In this document: one piece after another, positions 8,677 through 17,773 of the stretch
Position numbering within the stretch: position 1 is the first letter of the stretch
Layout: the number at the start of each line of letters is the position of its first letter
Source: Methylobacterium isbiliense
GTDB taxonomy: Bacteria; Pseudomonadota; Alphaproteobacteria; Rhizobiales; Beijerinckiaceae
Length of the DNA stretch: 64,000 nt
Reading direction: 5' to 3'
NCBI RefSeq assembly: GCF_022179325.1
Contig: NZ_BPQQ01000016.1
Location: 124,001-188,000 of the forward strand
Position numbers and translations under genes: made by a program
The notes under the pieces: generated by a model
The model's input: only the letters and a program-made list of their open reading frames with translations
Databases searched by the model: none
Told to the model about the DNA's origin: nothing

Positions 8677-10179
8677 ATGGCGGACGGCATCAGCATCGCG
8701 TTCGAGCCCCTCGATTCGGCGAAGGGGCAGGATCCGGGCGACCTCGTCCTGTTCGTCGGCGAGGACCTCGCCCTGTCGGAGCGGGCCGCGGAGATCGCGG
8801 GCGGCGCGGCTTCCGATCTCGTCGCGCGGGCGGCCGGCGTCGAGCGCTTCAAGGGCAAGGCGAACGCCGCCTTCACGGTGACGGCCCCGGCGGGCCTTTC
8901 CGCCGAGCGCCTCATCGTGGTCGGGGTCGGCCCCGAGAAGGACAGGGGCAAGCTCGACTGGGCGACGCTCGGGGGCGTCACCGCCGGCAAGCTCAACGGC
9001 CGGCGCGCTACGGTGGTGCTGGACTTGGCCACGGGCGCCCCGAGTGCCGAGCAGGCGGCCGAATTCTCCCTCGGCCTGCGTCTGCGCGGCTACAAGTTCG
9101 ACCGCTACAAGAGCAAGAAGGCCGAGGGCGAGGAGACCGGTGCGACCCGGGTCACGGTGCTCACCGCCGAGGCGGGCGGGATGAAGAAGCCGCTTCGTGC
9201 CGCCGAGGCGGTGGCGGAGGGCGTGATCACCGCCCGCGAACTCGTCAACGAGCCGCCGAACGTCCTCGACCCCGAGGAATTCGCCCGCCGCACCGAGGCG
9301 CTGGAAAAGCTCGGCGTCTCGGTGGAGATCCTCGACGAGAAGGCGCTGCGCAAGATCGGCATGCGCGCGCTGCTCGCCGTCGCGCAGGGCTCCGCCAAGG
9401 AGGCGCGCGTCGTCATCATGCGCTGGAACGGCGGCGACGATGCGAGCGAGGCCCCGATCGCCTTCGTGGGCAAGGGCGTGTGCTTCGATTCCGGCGGCAT
9501 CTCCATCAAGGGGAGCGGCGGCATGGAAGACATGAAGGGCGACATGGCGGGCGCCGCCTGCGTGGTCGGCCTGATGCAGGCGCTGGCCCAGCGCAAGGCC
9601 AGGGTGAACGCCCTCGGCGCCATCGGCATCGTCGAGAACATGCCGGACGGCAAGGCGCAGCGACCGGGCGACATCGTCACCTCGCTCTCCGGCCAGACCA
9701 TCGAGATCATCAACACCGACGCCGAGGGGCGGCTCGTGCTGGCCGACGTGCTCTGGCACGTGCAGCAGGAGTACAAGCCGAAGTTCATGATCGACCTCGC
9801 GACGCTCACCGGCGCCGTGATGGTGGCCCTCGGCCAGGAATTCGCCGGGATGTTCACCACCAGCGACGAACTGGCCGAGCGGCTCACCGCGGCCGGCGAG
9901 GCCACCGGCGAGAAGGTCTGGCGCATGCCGCTCTCGCCGGGCTTCGACAAGCTGATCGACTCGAAGTTCGCCGACATGAAGAACACCGGCGGACGCCACG
10001 GCGGCTCGGCGACGGCGGCACAGTTCATCAAGCGCTTCGTCAACGACGTGCCCTGGGTGCATCTCGACATCGCCGGGGTGGGCATGAATGCCCCGTCGAG
10101 CGAGATCAGCCGTTCCTGGGGCTCGGGCTGGGGCGTGCGGCTGCTCGACCGGATGGTCCGCGACCATTACGAGAGGTAA
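8677..10179 (+). CDS. pepA: Leucyl aminopeptidase PepA (M17)
   Basis: This 500-residue M17 aminopeptidase removes N-terminal residues from peptides using two metal ions. It has an N-terminal macro-like domain and a C-terminal catalytic domain with [14 protein letters not shown] (metal-binding Lys and Asp) and [14 protein letters not shown] near residue 346, the PROSITE-type signature. KSLADMKN-like metal ligands are represented by [11 protein letters not shown]. The ATG at 8677 gives the standard length; the frame is open further upstream without family similarity. Some PepA proteins also bind DNA, but nothing here addresses that. A holC gene often follows pepA in related genomes; here an unknown membrane protein follows. 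Confidence 0.96.
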   Translation: MADGISIAFEPLDSAKGQDPGDLVLFVGEDLALSERAAEIAGGAASDLVARAAGVERFKGKANAAFTVTAPAGLSAERLIVVGVGPEKDRGKLDWATLGGVTAGKLNGRRATVVLDLATGAPSAEQAAEFSLGLRLRGYKFDRYKSKKAEGEETGATRVTVLTAEAGGMKKPLRAAEAVAEGVITARELVNEPPNVLDPEEFARRTEALEKLGVSVEILDEKALRKIGMRALLAVAQGSAKEARVVIMRWNGGDDASEAPIAFVGKGVCFDSGGISIKGSGGMEDMKGDMAGAACVVGLMQALAQRKARVNALGAIGIVENMPDGKAQRPGDIVTSLSGQTIEIINTDAEGRLVLADVLWHVQQEYKPKFMIDLATLTGAVMVALGQEFAGMFTTSDELAERLTAAGEATGEKVWRMPLSPGFDKLIDSKFADMKNTGGRHGGSATAAQFIKRFVNDVPWVHLDIAGVGMNAPSSEISRSWGSGWGVRLLDRMVRDHYER

Positions 10180-10293
10180 GATCGGGGTTGCCCGCCAGAC
10201 GGGTCCCGACCCGGGCGGAATCCTCGCGGAGCGTCCGCCTGGTCTCTTGGTCGTGCATCAGGGGCGCCGCCGCACCGGCGACCGCCTCGACCG

Positions 10294-11103
10294 ATGATGC
10301 TGAGGAGCCCGGCCGTGCCGCAGGATTCGCTATGGTGGCGCTGGGAGCGGGGCGGGTTCGGCCTCGGCCCGGCGGATCCCGTCCCCGCTGCGCCCCGCAT
10401 CCGGCTCGCCGGTCCGGCAGGCACGGCGCCGGCCTTTGCGGCGCGCATGGCGGCGGCGGCATTCCTGCCGCTCGCCGCGGCGCTCGGGACGCTCGTCCTC
10501 GTGGCGGCCGCCGGCCTCGATCAGGCGCGGGTCGAGGCCGCAGGCCTGGGCATGTGGTTCTACGGCTTCTTCCTCGACCAGTTTCCGCTCTATGCCGTCG
10601 CACTCGTCTACGGCGTCGCACGGGTGATCGCGGTCACCGCCGAGGCGATGGACCGGCCGGTGCCGCTGCGGCTGCTCGGGGCGCTCCTCGGCCTTGCCGT
10701 CCTGCTGGCGCTCTCGCTCCACCCGACCTTCGGCGGCCTCGTGCTGCGCGGGGGCTTCATGGTCGGCGGCATGACGTTCCTGAACGGGGCGCCGATGCCG
10801 CTCGCCCAGGCGCTGGGGGCGCTCGCCGCGGCGTTCGCGTTCGCGCTGCCGCTCGGGCTCGCCGGCCTCGTCGGCGGCCGCCGGCGCAAGCCGGGCTGGC
10901 TCCTGCGCGGGGTCCTGCGCTTCGCGGCGCTGTGGTGGGCGTTCGGCCTGCTGGCGCTCGGGCGCGCGTTCGTGGCGGGCTGGCCCGCCCGGCCGCTGAC
11001 GGAGCCCGGGACGCTCGCGGCCGCAGGTCTCATCACGGCGGCCTTCCTGCCGCACGCGCTCCTTTCGGCGCTGCCACGGAGAGAGGCGGCCGCGCGGCCT
11101 TGA
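10294..11103 (+). CDS. Hypothetical multi-pass membrane protein
   Basis: I do not recognise this 269-residue protein. It shows about six hydrophobic stretches (roughly residues 50-72, 88-110, 128-145, 165-195, 205-225 and 245-262) separated by short charged loops, which predicts an integral inner-membrane protein. The N-terminus is rich in Trp and Gly before the first helix. It lies between pepA and fadD on the same strand, 114 bases after pepA and 123 bases before fadD, and may be co-transcribed. The start is uncertain: ATG 10294 is used, but GTG 10312 is also in frame and would drop six residues. No catalytic motif is visible. Confidence 0.65.
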   Translation: MMLRSPAVPQDSLWWRWERGGFGLGPADPVPAAPRIRLAGPAGTAPAFAARMAAAAFLPLAAALGTLVLVAAAGLDQARVEAAGLGMWFYGFFLDQFPLYAVALVYGVARVIAVTAEAMDRPVPLRLLGALLGLAVLLALSLHPTFGGLVLRGGFMVGGMTFLNGAPMPLAQALGALAAAFAFALPLGLAGLVGGRRRKPGWLLRGVLRFAALWWAFGLLALGRAFVAGWPARPLTEPGTLAAAGLITAAFLPHALLSALPRREAAARP

Positions 11104-11226
11104 CGCGGCGGGAGAAACGCTCTTCCAAGATCGCTATACCCCGAACCGATGCGGCCGGCGCGACCCGGCTGCGGGATCGGCCAACACAGGCGCCGCCACA
11201 AGGCTGCCGACGGAGGGAAACGCCAC

Positions 11227-12936
11227 ATGGGTGACGCTGCGAAAGCGATGTCGGTCCACTCGACGGAAAAGCCCTGGCTGTCGCATTATCCGGCGGGCGT
11301 TCCGGAGGAGATTGACGCCGACCGGCTCGGCACGCTGGCCGACCTCTTCAACGACTGCATGGCCCGCTTCGCCGACCGGCCGGCCGTGACCTGCTTCGGC
11401 GCCACGCTCACCTACGCGCAGGTGAAGGAGGGCGCCGAGGCGGTGGCGGCCTGGCTCCAGAGCCGGGGCATCGCCAAGGGCGACCGGGTCGCGATCATGC
11501 TGCCCAACGTCCCGTCCTATCCGCTGGCGCTGTTCGGCGCCCTGATCGCCGGGGCCACCGTCGTCAACGTCAATCCGCTCTACACGCCGCGCGAGCTGAT
11601 CCACCAGCTCAGCGATGCGGGCGCCCGCATCCTGATCGTGCTGGAGAACTTCGCCGGGACGGCGGCGCAGGCCCTGCCCGCGCTGCCGGGGCTGGAGACC
11701 GTGGCGGTGGTGGGGGCGGGTGACGGGCTCGGCCTGCGCGGCACCCTGGTGACGCTGGCCGCGCGCCACCTCAAGAAGGCGGTGCCGCCCTACGAGCTGC
11801 CCCCGGCGCGGTGCACCACCTTCAAGCTGGTCCTGGCCGCCGGGCGCAAGGCCGCCTTCGTGCCGCCCGCGATCGCCCAGAGCGATCTCGCCTTCCTGCA
11901 ATATACCGGCGGCACGACCGGCGTGTCGAAGGGCGCGATGCTCACGCACCGCAACGTGATGGCGAACCTGGAGCAGAGCCGCGTCTGGTTCGGCATGCGC
12001 GACGACGAGGGGCCGGGCCGCGTCATGGTCACGGCGCTGCCGCTCTACCACATCTACGGGCTCACCTGCTGCTTCTTCTTCATGGTGCGGCTCGGCGCCT
12101 GCTGCCTGTTCGTGCCCAACCCGCGCGACATCCCGGGCTTCGTGAAGCTGCTGCGCAGCAACCGCTTCACCAACATGTCGGGCGTCAACACGCTGTTCAA
12201 CGCCCTCCTCAACCACCCGGACATCGGCAAGGTCGACTGGTCGGCCCTCGAATACGTCAATGCCGGCGGCATGGCGGTCCAGGCGGTGGTGGCGCAGCGC
12301 TGGAAGAAGCTCACCGGCCGGCCGATCATCGAGGGATACGGCCTGTCCGAGACGGCCCCGGTGGTCTCCATCAACCCGCGCACCCTGAGCGAGTGGTCCG
12401 GCACGATCGGCTATCCGGTCCCCTCCACGGAGATCTCGGTGCGGGACGCCGCCGGGGCGGAGGTGGGCGTCGACGTGCCGGGCGAACTCTGCGTGCGCGG
12501 CCCGCAGGTGATGCCGGGCTACTGGAAGCGCCCGGAGGAGACCGCCCGCGCCATGACCCCGGACGGGTTCTTCCGCACCGGCGACGTGGCCGTGCTGCAG
12601 GCGGACGGCCAGATCCGGCTCGTCGACCGGATGAAGGACATGATCCTGGTCTCTGGCTTCAACGTCTATCCCAACGAGGTCGAGGACGTGCTGGCGACCC
12701 ATCCGGGGGTGCTGGAAGTGGCGGTGGTGGGCCGGCCCCACCCGGAGACCGGCGAAATCGTGGTCGCCCACGTGGTGCGCCGCGACCCCGACCTCACGCC
12801 CGAGGCCCTGCGCGCCTTCGCCCGCCAGGGCCTGACGGCCTACAAGGTCCCGCGCGAGGTCGTCTTCCACGACAGCCTGCCCAAGAGCAACGTCGGCAAG
12901 GTGCTGCGGCGGGAGCTGCGCGACGGCAGCGCCTGA
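11227..12936 (+). CDS. fadD: Long-chain fatty-acid-CoA ligase (acyl-CoA synthetase)
   Basis: This 569-residue member of the adenylate-forming superfamily activates fatty acids to acyl-CoA through an acyl-AMP. It carries the AMP-binding P-loop YTGGTTGVSKGAML (~residue 224), the A5 motif GYGLSETAPV (~374), the hinge and A8 region DRMKDMILVSGFNVYPNEVE (~468) and the catalytic lysine in SNVGKVLRREL near the C-terminus. Length and motif spacing match FadD. The ATG at 11227 is preceded by a GGAGG-type site, and the frame is open upstream without family similarity. Chain-length preference cannot be read from the sequence. It ends in a GC-rich hairpin region facing the next minus-strand gene. Confidence 0.93.
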   Translation: MGDAAKAMSVHSTEKPWLSHYPAGVPEEIDADRLGTLADLFNDCMARFADRPAVTCFGATLTYAQVKEGAEAVAAWLQSRGIAKGDRVAIMLPNVPSYPLALFGALIAGATVVNVNPLYTPRELIHQLSDAGARILIVLENFAGTAAQALPALPGLETVAVVGAGDGLGLRGTLVTLAARHLKKAVPPYELPPARCTTFKLVLAAGRKAAFVPPAIAQSDLAFLQYTGGTTGVSKGAMLTHRNVMANLEQSRVWFGMRDDEGPGRVMVTALPLYHIYGLTCCFFFMVRLGACCLFVPNPRDIPGFVKLLRSNRFTNMSGVNTLFNALLNHPDIGKVDWSALEYVNAGGMAVQAVVAQRWKKLTGRPIIEGYGLSETAPVVSINPRTLSEWSGTIGYPVPSTEISVRDAAGAEVGVDVPGELCVRGPQVMPGYWKRPEETARAMTPDGFFRTGDVAVLQADGQIRLVDRMKDMILVSGFNVYPNEVEDVLATHPGVLEVAVVGRPHPETGEIVVAHVVRRDPDLTPEALRAFARQGLTAYKVPREVVFHDSLPKSNVGKVLRRELRDGSA

Positions 12937-12955
12937 GGCCCCGGCCTCACGCGCC

Positions 12956-13005
12956 GGAGCGGCCGCCGGTTCGGCGGCGAGACCGATGAGGAACCGGGCC
13001 GCTCC
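12956..13005. terminator. Nested hairpin between convergent genes
   Basis: GGAGCGGCC (12956-12964) and GGCCGCTCC (12997-13005) can form a 9-bp stem. A competing inner hairpin, GCCGCC/GGCGGC (12962-12967 and 12973-12978), overlaps its left arm. The structure lies between the 3' ends of fadD and the small minus-strand gene, so it may terminate both. There is no T-run. Confidence 0.4.
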
Positions 13006-13007
13006 GC

Positions 13008-13244
13008 TCAGATCGGCCGGACCTCGCCGGGCCGGAGCTTGAGGCGGGTCGTCAGCCGGTCCGAGAGCGTGCCGGACAACTCGACCGACGCCTCTTCCGC
13101 CGCGACCGCACGCACGGCCTCCAGGGCGCGCGAGGCGTCGGGCGCCATCGCGACGTAGACTTGGAGACCGACCGGAGCGGCCCCGTTGTCGGGAGCCGAG
13201 ACCGCGACCGTGAACGCCGTCTGCTTCTGCTTCTTGGAGGCCAT
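13008..13244 (-). CDS. Small hypothetical protein (78 aa)
   Basis: I do not recognise this 78-residue protein. It begins MASKKQKQTAFTVAV with a basic N-terminus and has alternating hydrophobic residues suggesting a small alpha/beta fold (AVSAPDNG, LQVYVAM, ALEAVRAVAAEE, LKLRPGEVRPI). No signal peptide or membrane helix is visible. It is divergent from msrP and convergent with fadD. The start at 13244 is an ATG with an apparent GC-rich leader, and the frame is open further upstream only into the msrP region. Codon use resembles the neighbours, which supports a real gene. Confidence 0.6.
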   Translation of the reverse strand: MASKKQKQTAFTVAVSAPDNGAAPVGLQVYVAMAPDASRALEAVRAVAAEEASVELSGTLSDRLTTRLKLRPGEVRPI

Positions 13245-13448
13245 GGGCGGGTCTATGGCACGCGCAGCGGGCGCTGTCCCGCAGCGATGCGCGGGCCCGG
13301 GGGGAATTGGGCGGCGCTGCCGCCCGGGCAAGGGGCAGGCTCCGGCGTAACCGCGGCGCGCTCCTCGCCGAACCGTGATTTGCACGCGGGCGGCAGCCCT
13401 CTCATCTGCGGTCCGTGACGGCGCGTGCGGGCGGCAAGGAGGTTCGAC

Positions 13449-14423
13449 ATGCACATCAGGATCAGGCGCGGCTGGGAGATCCCGGAGAGCATGGCGACGC
13501 CGGAATCGGTCTTCCTCGACCGGCGGGCGCTCCTCGGCGGCGCCGTCGGCCTGGCGGCGGCCTCGCTCGCGGGGGGACCGGCGCAGGCGGCCCTGCCCGG
13601 CAGCGGCACCGGTGCGGTCGCGACCGCCGACCTCTACCCGGCCAAGCGCAACGAGGCCTATGCGCTCGACCGCCCGCTCACCGAGGAGCGCTACAGCGCC
13701 ACATACAACAACTTCTACGAGTACGGCACCGACAAGACGGTGACGCCGGCCTCGAACGCCCTCAAGGTGCAGCCCTGGACCATCAAGGTCGACGGTCTCG
13801 TGGAGAAGCCGTTCGAGATCGGCTTCGAGGATCTGGTGCGCAAGATGCCGCTCGAAGAGCGGCTCTATCGCCACCGCTGCGTCGAGGCATGGTCGATGGC
13901 CGTGCCCTGGACCGGCTTTCCGCTCGCCGCCCTGGTGGCGCTGGCCAAGCCGAGCGCGGACGCGAAGTACGTCCAGATGCAGACCTTCCTCGACAAGGCG
14001 ATGGCACCCGGCCAGCGGGCCTTCTTCTACCCCTGGCCCTACACCGAGGGGCTGACGCTCGCCGAGGCGACGAACGACCTCGCCTTCCTGGCCACGGGCG
14101 TCTACGGCAAGCCGCTCCTGAACCAGTTCGGCGCGCCGCTCCGGCTCGCCGTGCCGTGGAAGTACGGCTTCAAGTCGGTCAAGTCGATCAACCGGATCAC
14201 CTTCACGGCCGAGCGGCCCAAGACCTTCTGGGAGGCGCTCCAGGCCGCCGAATACGGCTTCTGGGCCAACGTCAACCCGGCGGTGGCGCATCCGCGCTGG
14301 AGCCAGGCCACCGAGCGGGTGCTCGGCACCGACCAGCGGGTGCCGACCCTGATCTACAACGGCTACGGCGAGCAGGTCGCGGGCCTCTACAAGGGGCTGG
14401 AGAAGGAGCGGCTGTTCGCCTGA
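13449..14423 (+). CDS. msrP: Methionine-sulfoxide reductase catalytic subunit MsrP (YedY)
   Basis: MsrP is a periplasmic molybdopterin enzyme that reduces methionine sulfoxide in envelope proteins. The 324-residue protein has a Tat signal with the twin-arginine DRRALLGGAVGLAAASLAGG near residues 27-46. The molybdenum-ligating Cys is in YRHRCVEAWSMAVPW (residue ~146). The family motifs YNNFYEYG and the tail NGYGEQVAGLYKG are present. The ATG at 13449 has AAGGAGG seven bases upstream. MsrP normally receives electrons from the haem membrane protein MsrQ (YedZ), encoded next to it in many genomes. No msrQ follows here: a terminator-like hairpin and then an opposite-strand lysR come next, so the partner must be elsewhere or absent. 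Confidence 0.95.
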   Translation: MHIRIRRGWEIPESMATPESVFLDRRALLGGAVGLAAASLAGGPAQAALPGSGTGAVATADLYPAKRNEAYALDRPLTEERYSATYNNFYEYGTDKTVTPASNALKVQPWTIKVDGLVEKPFEIGFEDLVRKMPLEERLYRHRCVEAWSMAVPWTGFPLAALVALAKPSADAKYVQMQTFLDKAMAPGQRAFFYPWPYTEGLTLAEATNDLAFLATGVYGKPLLNQFGAPLRLAVPWKYGFKSVKSINRITFTAERPKTFWEALQAAEYGFWANVNPAVAHPRWSQATERVLGTDQRVPTLIYNGYGEQVAGLYKGLEKERLFA

Positions 14424-14433
14424 TCGCGAAAAG

Positions 14434-14457
14434 GCCGGGATCCTTGCGGAACCCGGC
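14434..14457 (+). terminator. Hairpin terminator after msrP
   Basis: GCCGGG (14434-14439) and CCCGGC (14452-14457) pair around a 12-base loop, starting 11 bases after the msrP stop. A second hairpin, GGTCCGG/CCGGACC (14476-14482 and 14492-14498), follows. Neither has a long T-run. Confidence 0.4.
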
Positions 14458-14644
14458 TTCAGGAAGGGAAGGGTAGGTCCGGCCGGAGGGACCGGACCCG
14501 TCCAGAGGAGTCAGGCCGGTCGACGTCCGAGACCGGCCGCGCCCATCATGGTCGGCACGACCGGGCGTATGCAACTGCCGGTTTCAGCATGCGTGCCTCC
14601 GCCTCCGCGCATGGAACCGGGCGCGGCCTAGCGCATTGCCGGGC

Positions 14645-15544
14645 TCAGTACGTCCAGCGCTGCGCCTTGGCGACGAGGAAATCCCGGAACGCCTGCACGC
14701 GCGCGACCGAGCGCATCTCCTCCGCATAGACGAGGTAGCTCTCGAGGTTCGGCATCTCGACGTCGCGCAGCACCTGCTGCAGGCTCGGATTCCCGTTCGC
14801 CGCGTAGTCGGGCAGGATGCCGATGCCGGCGCCGGTCTCCACCGCCACCTGCAGGGCCGAGATGTTGTTGACCGTGAAATGCACGGTGCGCGGCTCGCGC
14901 CCCTCCCGGCCGGCGGTCGAGAGCCAGTGCGTCGCCATCAGGTAGGAGGGCTGGTCGCCGCCGAAGGAGACGATGCGGTGCTCGTCGAGATCCTCGATGG
15001 TCTTCGGCTCGCCGAAGCGCTTGATGTACTCGGCCGAGGCGAAGACGTGGTAGTGCACGGTGAACAGCCGGCGCTGAATCAGGTCCGGCTGGGCCGGGCG
15101 GCGCAGGCGGATCGCCACATCGGCCTCGCGCATGGCGAGATCGAGTTCCTCGTTGGTGAGGATCAGCTCGATGCGCACCTCCGGATGCAGGTCGAGGAAT
15201 TCCGAGACGCGCTGCGACAGCCACGCGGTGCCGAGGCCCACGGTGGTGGTCACCTTGAGGTCGCCGGAGGGCCGCTCGCTCGTCTCCACGAGGCGCGCGC
15301 GCGTCGTCTCCAGCCGCATCTTCATGTCCCGCGCGGCGCGAAAGAGCAGGTCGCCCTGCTCGGTCAGGATCAGCCCGCGAGCGTGCCGGTGGAACAACGG
15401 CGCCTTCAGCTCGCGTTCGAGCGCGCTGATCTGGCGGCTCACCGCCGACTGGCTCAGACCGATGTCGTCGCCCGCCTTGGTGAAGCTTCCCGCCTCGGCG
15501 ACGTTGAGGAAGATCCGGATCTTGTCCCAGTCCACGGCGTTCAT
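14645..15544 (-). CDS. LysR-family transcriptional regulator
   Basis: This 299-residue LysR-type regulator begins MNAVDWDKIRIFLNVAEAGS, followed by a winged helix-turn-helix (SFTKAGDDIGLSQSAVSRQI, residues ~20-40). The C-terminal periplasmic-binding-like effector domain spans about residues 90-290 (LKVTTTVGLGTAWLSQRV, NNISALQVAVETGAGIGILP). It lies 119 bases downstream of trxB on the same strand, a pairing I have seen repeatedly in Hyphomicrobiales, so a redox-related target is plausible but not shown. It ends within 20 bases of a small gap facing msrP. The open frame extends through trxB in another frame; the ATG at 15544 is the family start. Confidence 0.93.
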   Translation of the reverse strand: MNAVDWDKIRIFLNVAEAGSFTKAGDDIGLSQSAVSRQISALERELKAPLFHRHARGLILTEQGDLLFRAARDMKMRLETTRARLVETSERPSGDLKVTTTVGLGTAWLSQRVSEFLDLHPEVRIELILTNEELDLAMREADVAIRLRRPAQPDLIQRRLFTVHYHVFASAEYIKRFGEPKTIEDLDEHRIVSFGGDQPSYLMATHWLSTAGREGREPRTVHFTVNNISALQVAVETGAGIGILPDYAANGNPSLQQVLRDVEMPNLESYLVYAEEMRSVARVQAFRDFLVAKAQRWTY

Positions 15545-15663
15545 CCCCGCGCCAGAGATCCGGCCGGCGGGCAGCGGCTGGCGGCTCTCGCGTACGCTCA
15601 CTCGATTGGGCCGCGAGGCGGGGATGGGACCCCGATCCGTCTCGGCCGGTCCCGCCTGCTGCC

Positions 15664-16641
15664 CTACTCGGCGGCGGCCTGGCGCGGCGTCTCGCCGATG
15701 GCCAGGTTCGCCAGGTACTTCTCCGCTTCCAGCGCGGCCATGCAGCCCATGCCGGCCGCCGTGATCGCCTGCCGGTAGACGTCGTCCGTGACGTCGCCGG
15801 CCGCGAACACGCCCGGGATCTCGGTCGCCGCCGTGCCGGGCGCGACCGTGAGATAGCCGCCCGCCCGCATCGGCAGCTGCCCCTCGAAGATGCCGGTCGC
15901 CGGCTGGTGGCCGATGGCGATGAAGACGCCGTCCGCCGCCCGCTCGCTCACCGCCCCGGTGCGCACGTCCTTCAGGCGCAGATGCGTCACCGACGGCGCC
16001 GGGCTCTCGCGCCCGCAGATCTCCTCGACGGTGTGGTTCCAGACCACCTCGACATTCGGATGCCGGAAGAGGCGCTCCTGCAGGATGCGCTCGGCCCGGA
16101 AGCCGTCGCGGCGATGCACCACCGTGACCTTGCGGGCGAGGTTGGCGAGGTACAGCGCCTCCTCCACCGCGGTGTTGCCGCCGCCGACCACCACCACGTC
16201 CTTGCCCCGGAAGAAGAAGCCGTCGCAGGTGGCGCAGGCCGAGACGCCGAAGCCCTGGAACTTCGCCTCCGAGGGCAGGCCGAGCCACTTCGCCTGGGCG
16301 CCCGTGGCGATGATCAGCGCGTCGCAGGTGTAGACCGCGCCGGAATCCGCTTCCAGCCGGAACGGCCGCTGCTTGAGGTCGACCCTGGCGATGTATTCCG
16401 AGACGATGCGCGTGCCGACATGCTCGGCCTGGAGGCGCATCTGCTCCATCAGCCACGGACCCTGGATCGCCTCCGCGAAGCCCGGGTAGTTCTCCACGTC
16501 GGTGGTGATCATCAGCTGTCCGCCCGGCTGGAAGCCGGAGATCAGCAGCGGCTCGACCATCGCGCGGGCGGCGTAGATCGCGGCGGTGTAGCCCGCCGGG
16601 CCGGAACCGATGATGATGAGCTTCTCGTGCGTAGTGGACAT
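15664..16641 (-). CDS. trxB: Thioredoxin-disulfide reductase TrxB
   Basis: TrxB passes electrons from NADPH through FAD to thioredoxin. The 325-residue protein has the FAD-binding GSGPAG motif (residues 12-17), the redox pair CATC (136-139) and the NADPH-binding GGGNTAVEEA (~residue 156). The C-terminal FAD motif is GVFAAGDVTDDVYRQA. Length and spacing match low-molecular-weight bacterial TrxB. It sits between an ELM1-family gene 33 bases upstream and a lysR downstream on the same strand, suggesting a small operon. No thioredoxin gene is in the window. Confidence 0.97.
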   Translation of the reverse strand: MSTTHEKLIIIGSGPAGYTAAIYAARAMVEPLLISGFQPGGQLMITTDVENYPGFAEAIQGPWLMEQMRLQAEHVGTRIVSEYIARVDLKQRPFRLEADSGAVYTCDALIIATGAQAKWLGLPSEAKFQGFGVSACATCDGFFFRGKDVVVVGGGNTAVEEALYLANLARKVTVVHRRDGFRAERILQERLFRHPNVEVVWNHTVEEICGRESPAPSVTHLRLKDVRTGAVSERAADGVFIAIGHQPATGIFEGQLPMRAGGYLTVAPGTAATEIPGVFAAGDVTDDVYRQAITAAGMGCMAALEAEKYLANLAIGETPRQAAAE

Positions 16642-16674
16642 CAGGGTCTCCGGGGCTCCCGCTCCGGTCCGGTC

Positions 16675-17667
16675 TCAGGGGCCGGTGGAACGGGCGCGCG
16701 CATCGCGGTGCCTCGCATAGGCAACCGCGACAGCCTCAGCGATCGCGGGGGTGAAATCTAAGGGTTGATACCGGAAGCCTTCAAGCCGGCCGGTGAACGC
16801 ATGCACAGCTCCGTACTGCCTGAGTGCGGCAAAGACCGGGCGCAGCCTGATATAGGTATCCTGAAACTCGAACACGAGCACCGGGGCGCCGGTGGCGACC
16901 GCTTCTCCCAGCATGTTGGCGCTGTCGGAGGTGACGACGATGGCGTCGGCGAGGGCCAGCAGGGCGAGATAGGGGTTCTCTCCCGACCCGTCCCAGAGGA
17001 AGGCGCCCCGCCGGGCGGCCAGCGCCGCGAGGGCTCGGCCCAGGAAGGCGGGCGTGCGCCGGGAGGCGGTGATCATCAGGTTCGCCTCGTCGGCGAGCCG
17101 GTCGAGGGCGGCGATCAGCCGGTCCGCCTCCTGGGGCCGCACCCGCCCGTGGCGGCTGTCGCCGCCGACCAGCACCGCGGCCCGCGGTCCGCACAGCCGG
17201 GCGAGCCGCGGATCGGGCGCCGCCCGGGCGGCGGCGAGGCGCTCGGCCGAGATGCCGTGGGGCGACAGCAGGGTCGTCAGCACGGTCGGCCCGCGCAGGC
17301 GGTCGTGCTCGGGCACCCAGACGAGGTCGGCCACGCCCGCGCCGATCCGTGGGTCCTTCAGGAAGACCGTGAAGGTCGCCCCCCCGGACAGGCGCCGCAG
17401 CGCGCGAAGATGCGGCACGGCGCGCCGCCCGGTGGCCAGCGCGAGGTCGGGCCAGGGCGGCGCGAGCGGGCTGCCGGGCCGGCCCGGCCCCTCGCGGGGG
17501 TCGACCGGACCGCGCGGGGCGAGCCAGGAGAAGGGCGGCCGCGGCGCCACGCGACGCTCCTCGGGATCGAGACCGAGCGCCGCGGCGAGGCCGCGGCAGG
17601 GGGCGAGGTCCCCGGCCTTGCCGTCGGTGAGGATCCAGGCGCGGGTGCCGGGCGGCAGGGTGGTCAC
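16675..17667 (-). CDS. ELM1-family glycosyltransferase-like protein
   Basis: The protein (330 residues from GTG 17667) resembles the mitochondrial fission ELM1 family (DUF1022), a GT-B-like family widespread in Alphaproteobacteria. It starts with RAWILTDGKAGDLAPCRGLA, and the C-terminal half has VVTSDSANMLGEAVATGAPV and VFEFQ, the typical nucleotide-sugar-binding-like region. Its bacterial function is unknown; the plant homologue ELM1 recruits a dynamin. The start is inferred: no ATG lies near the conserved N-terminus, and GTG 17667 gives TTLPPGTRAWIL, which matches the family. The longer frame up to 17925 runs over the divergent lrp gene and is rejected. Confidence 0.8.
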   Translation of the reverse strand: MTTLPPGTRAWILTDGKAGDLAPCRGLAAALGLDPEERRVAPRPPFSWLAPRGPVDPREGPGRPGSPLAPPWPDLALATGRRAVPHLRALRRLSGGATFTVFLKDPRIGAGVADLVWVPEHDRLRGPTVLTTLLSPHGISAERLAAARAAPDPRLARLCGPRAAVLVGGDSRHGRVRPQEADRLIAALDRLADEANLMITASRRTPAFLGRALAALAARRGAFLWDGSGENPYLALLALADAIVVTSDSANMLGEAVATGAPVLVFEFQDTYIRLRPVFAALRQYGAVHAFTGRLEGFRYQPLDFTPAIAEAVAVAYARHRDARARSTGP

Positions 17668-17742
17668 GTCTCCCTGTCGGGGGCGGCGCCCCTCCCTGTC
17701 AAGCCGCCGCGCCTTGTCTCGGGTCCGGCGGCCCTGTAGGGA

Positions 17743-17760
17743 CCCGGTAGCCTCACCGGG
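17743..17760. promoter_or_regulatory. Palindrome in the ELM1 // lrp promoter region
   Basis: CCCGGT (17743-17748), six bases, then ACCGGG (17755-17760) form a perfect inverted repeat 13 bases before the proposed lrp start and 76 bases from the ELM1 start. A second imperfect pair, GGGTCC/GGACCC (17721-17726 and 17740-17745), overlaps it. Lrp/AsnC proteins often regulate their own divergent promoter, so an operator is possible; no binding evidence exists. Confidence 0.3.
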
Positions 17761-17773
17761 ACCGCGCGCCGCC

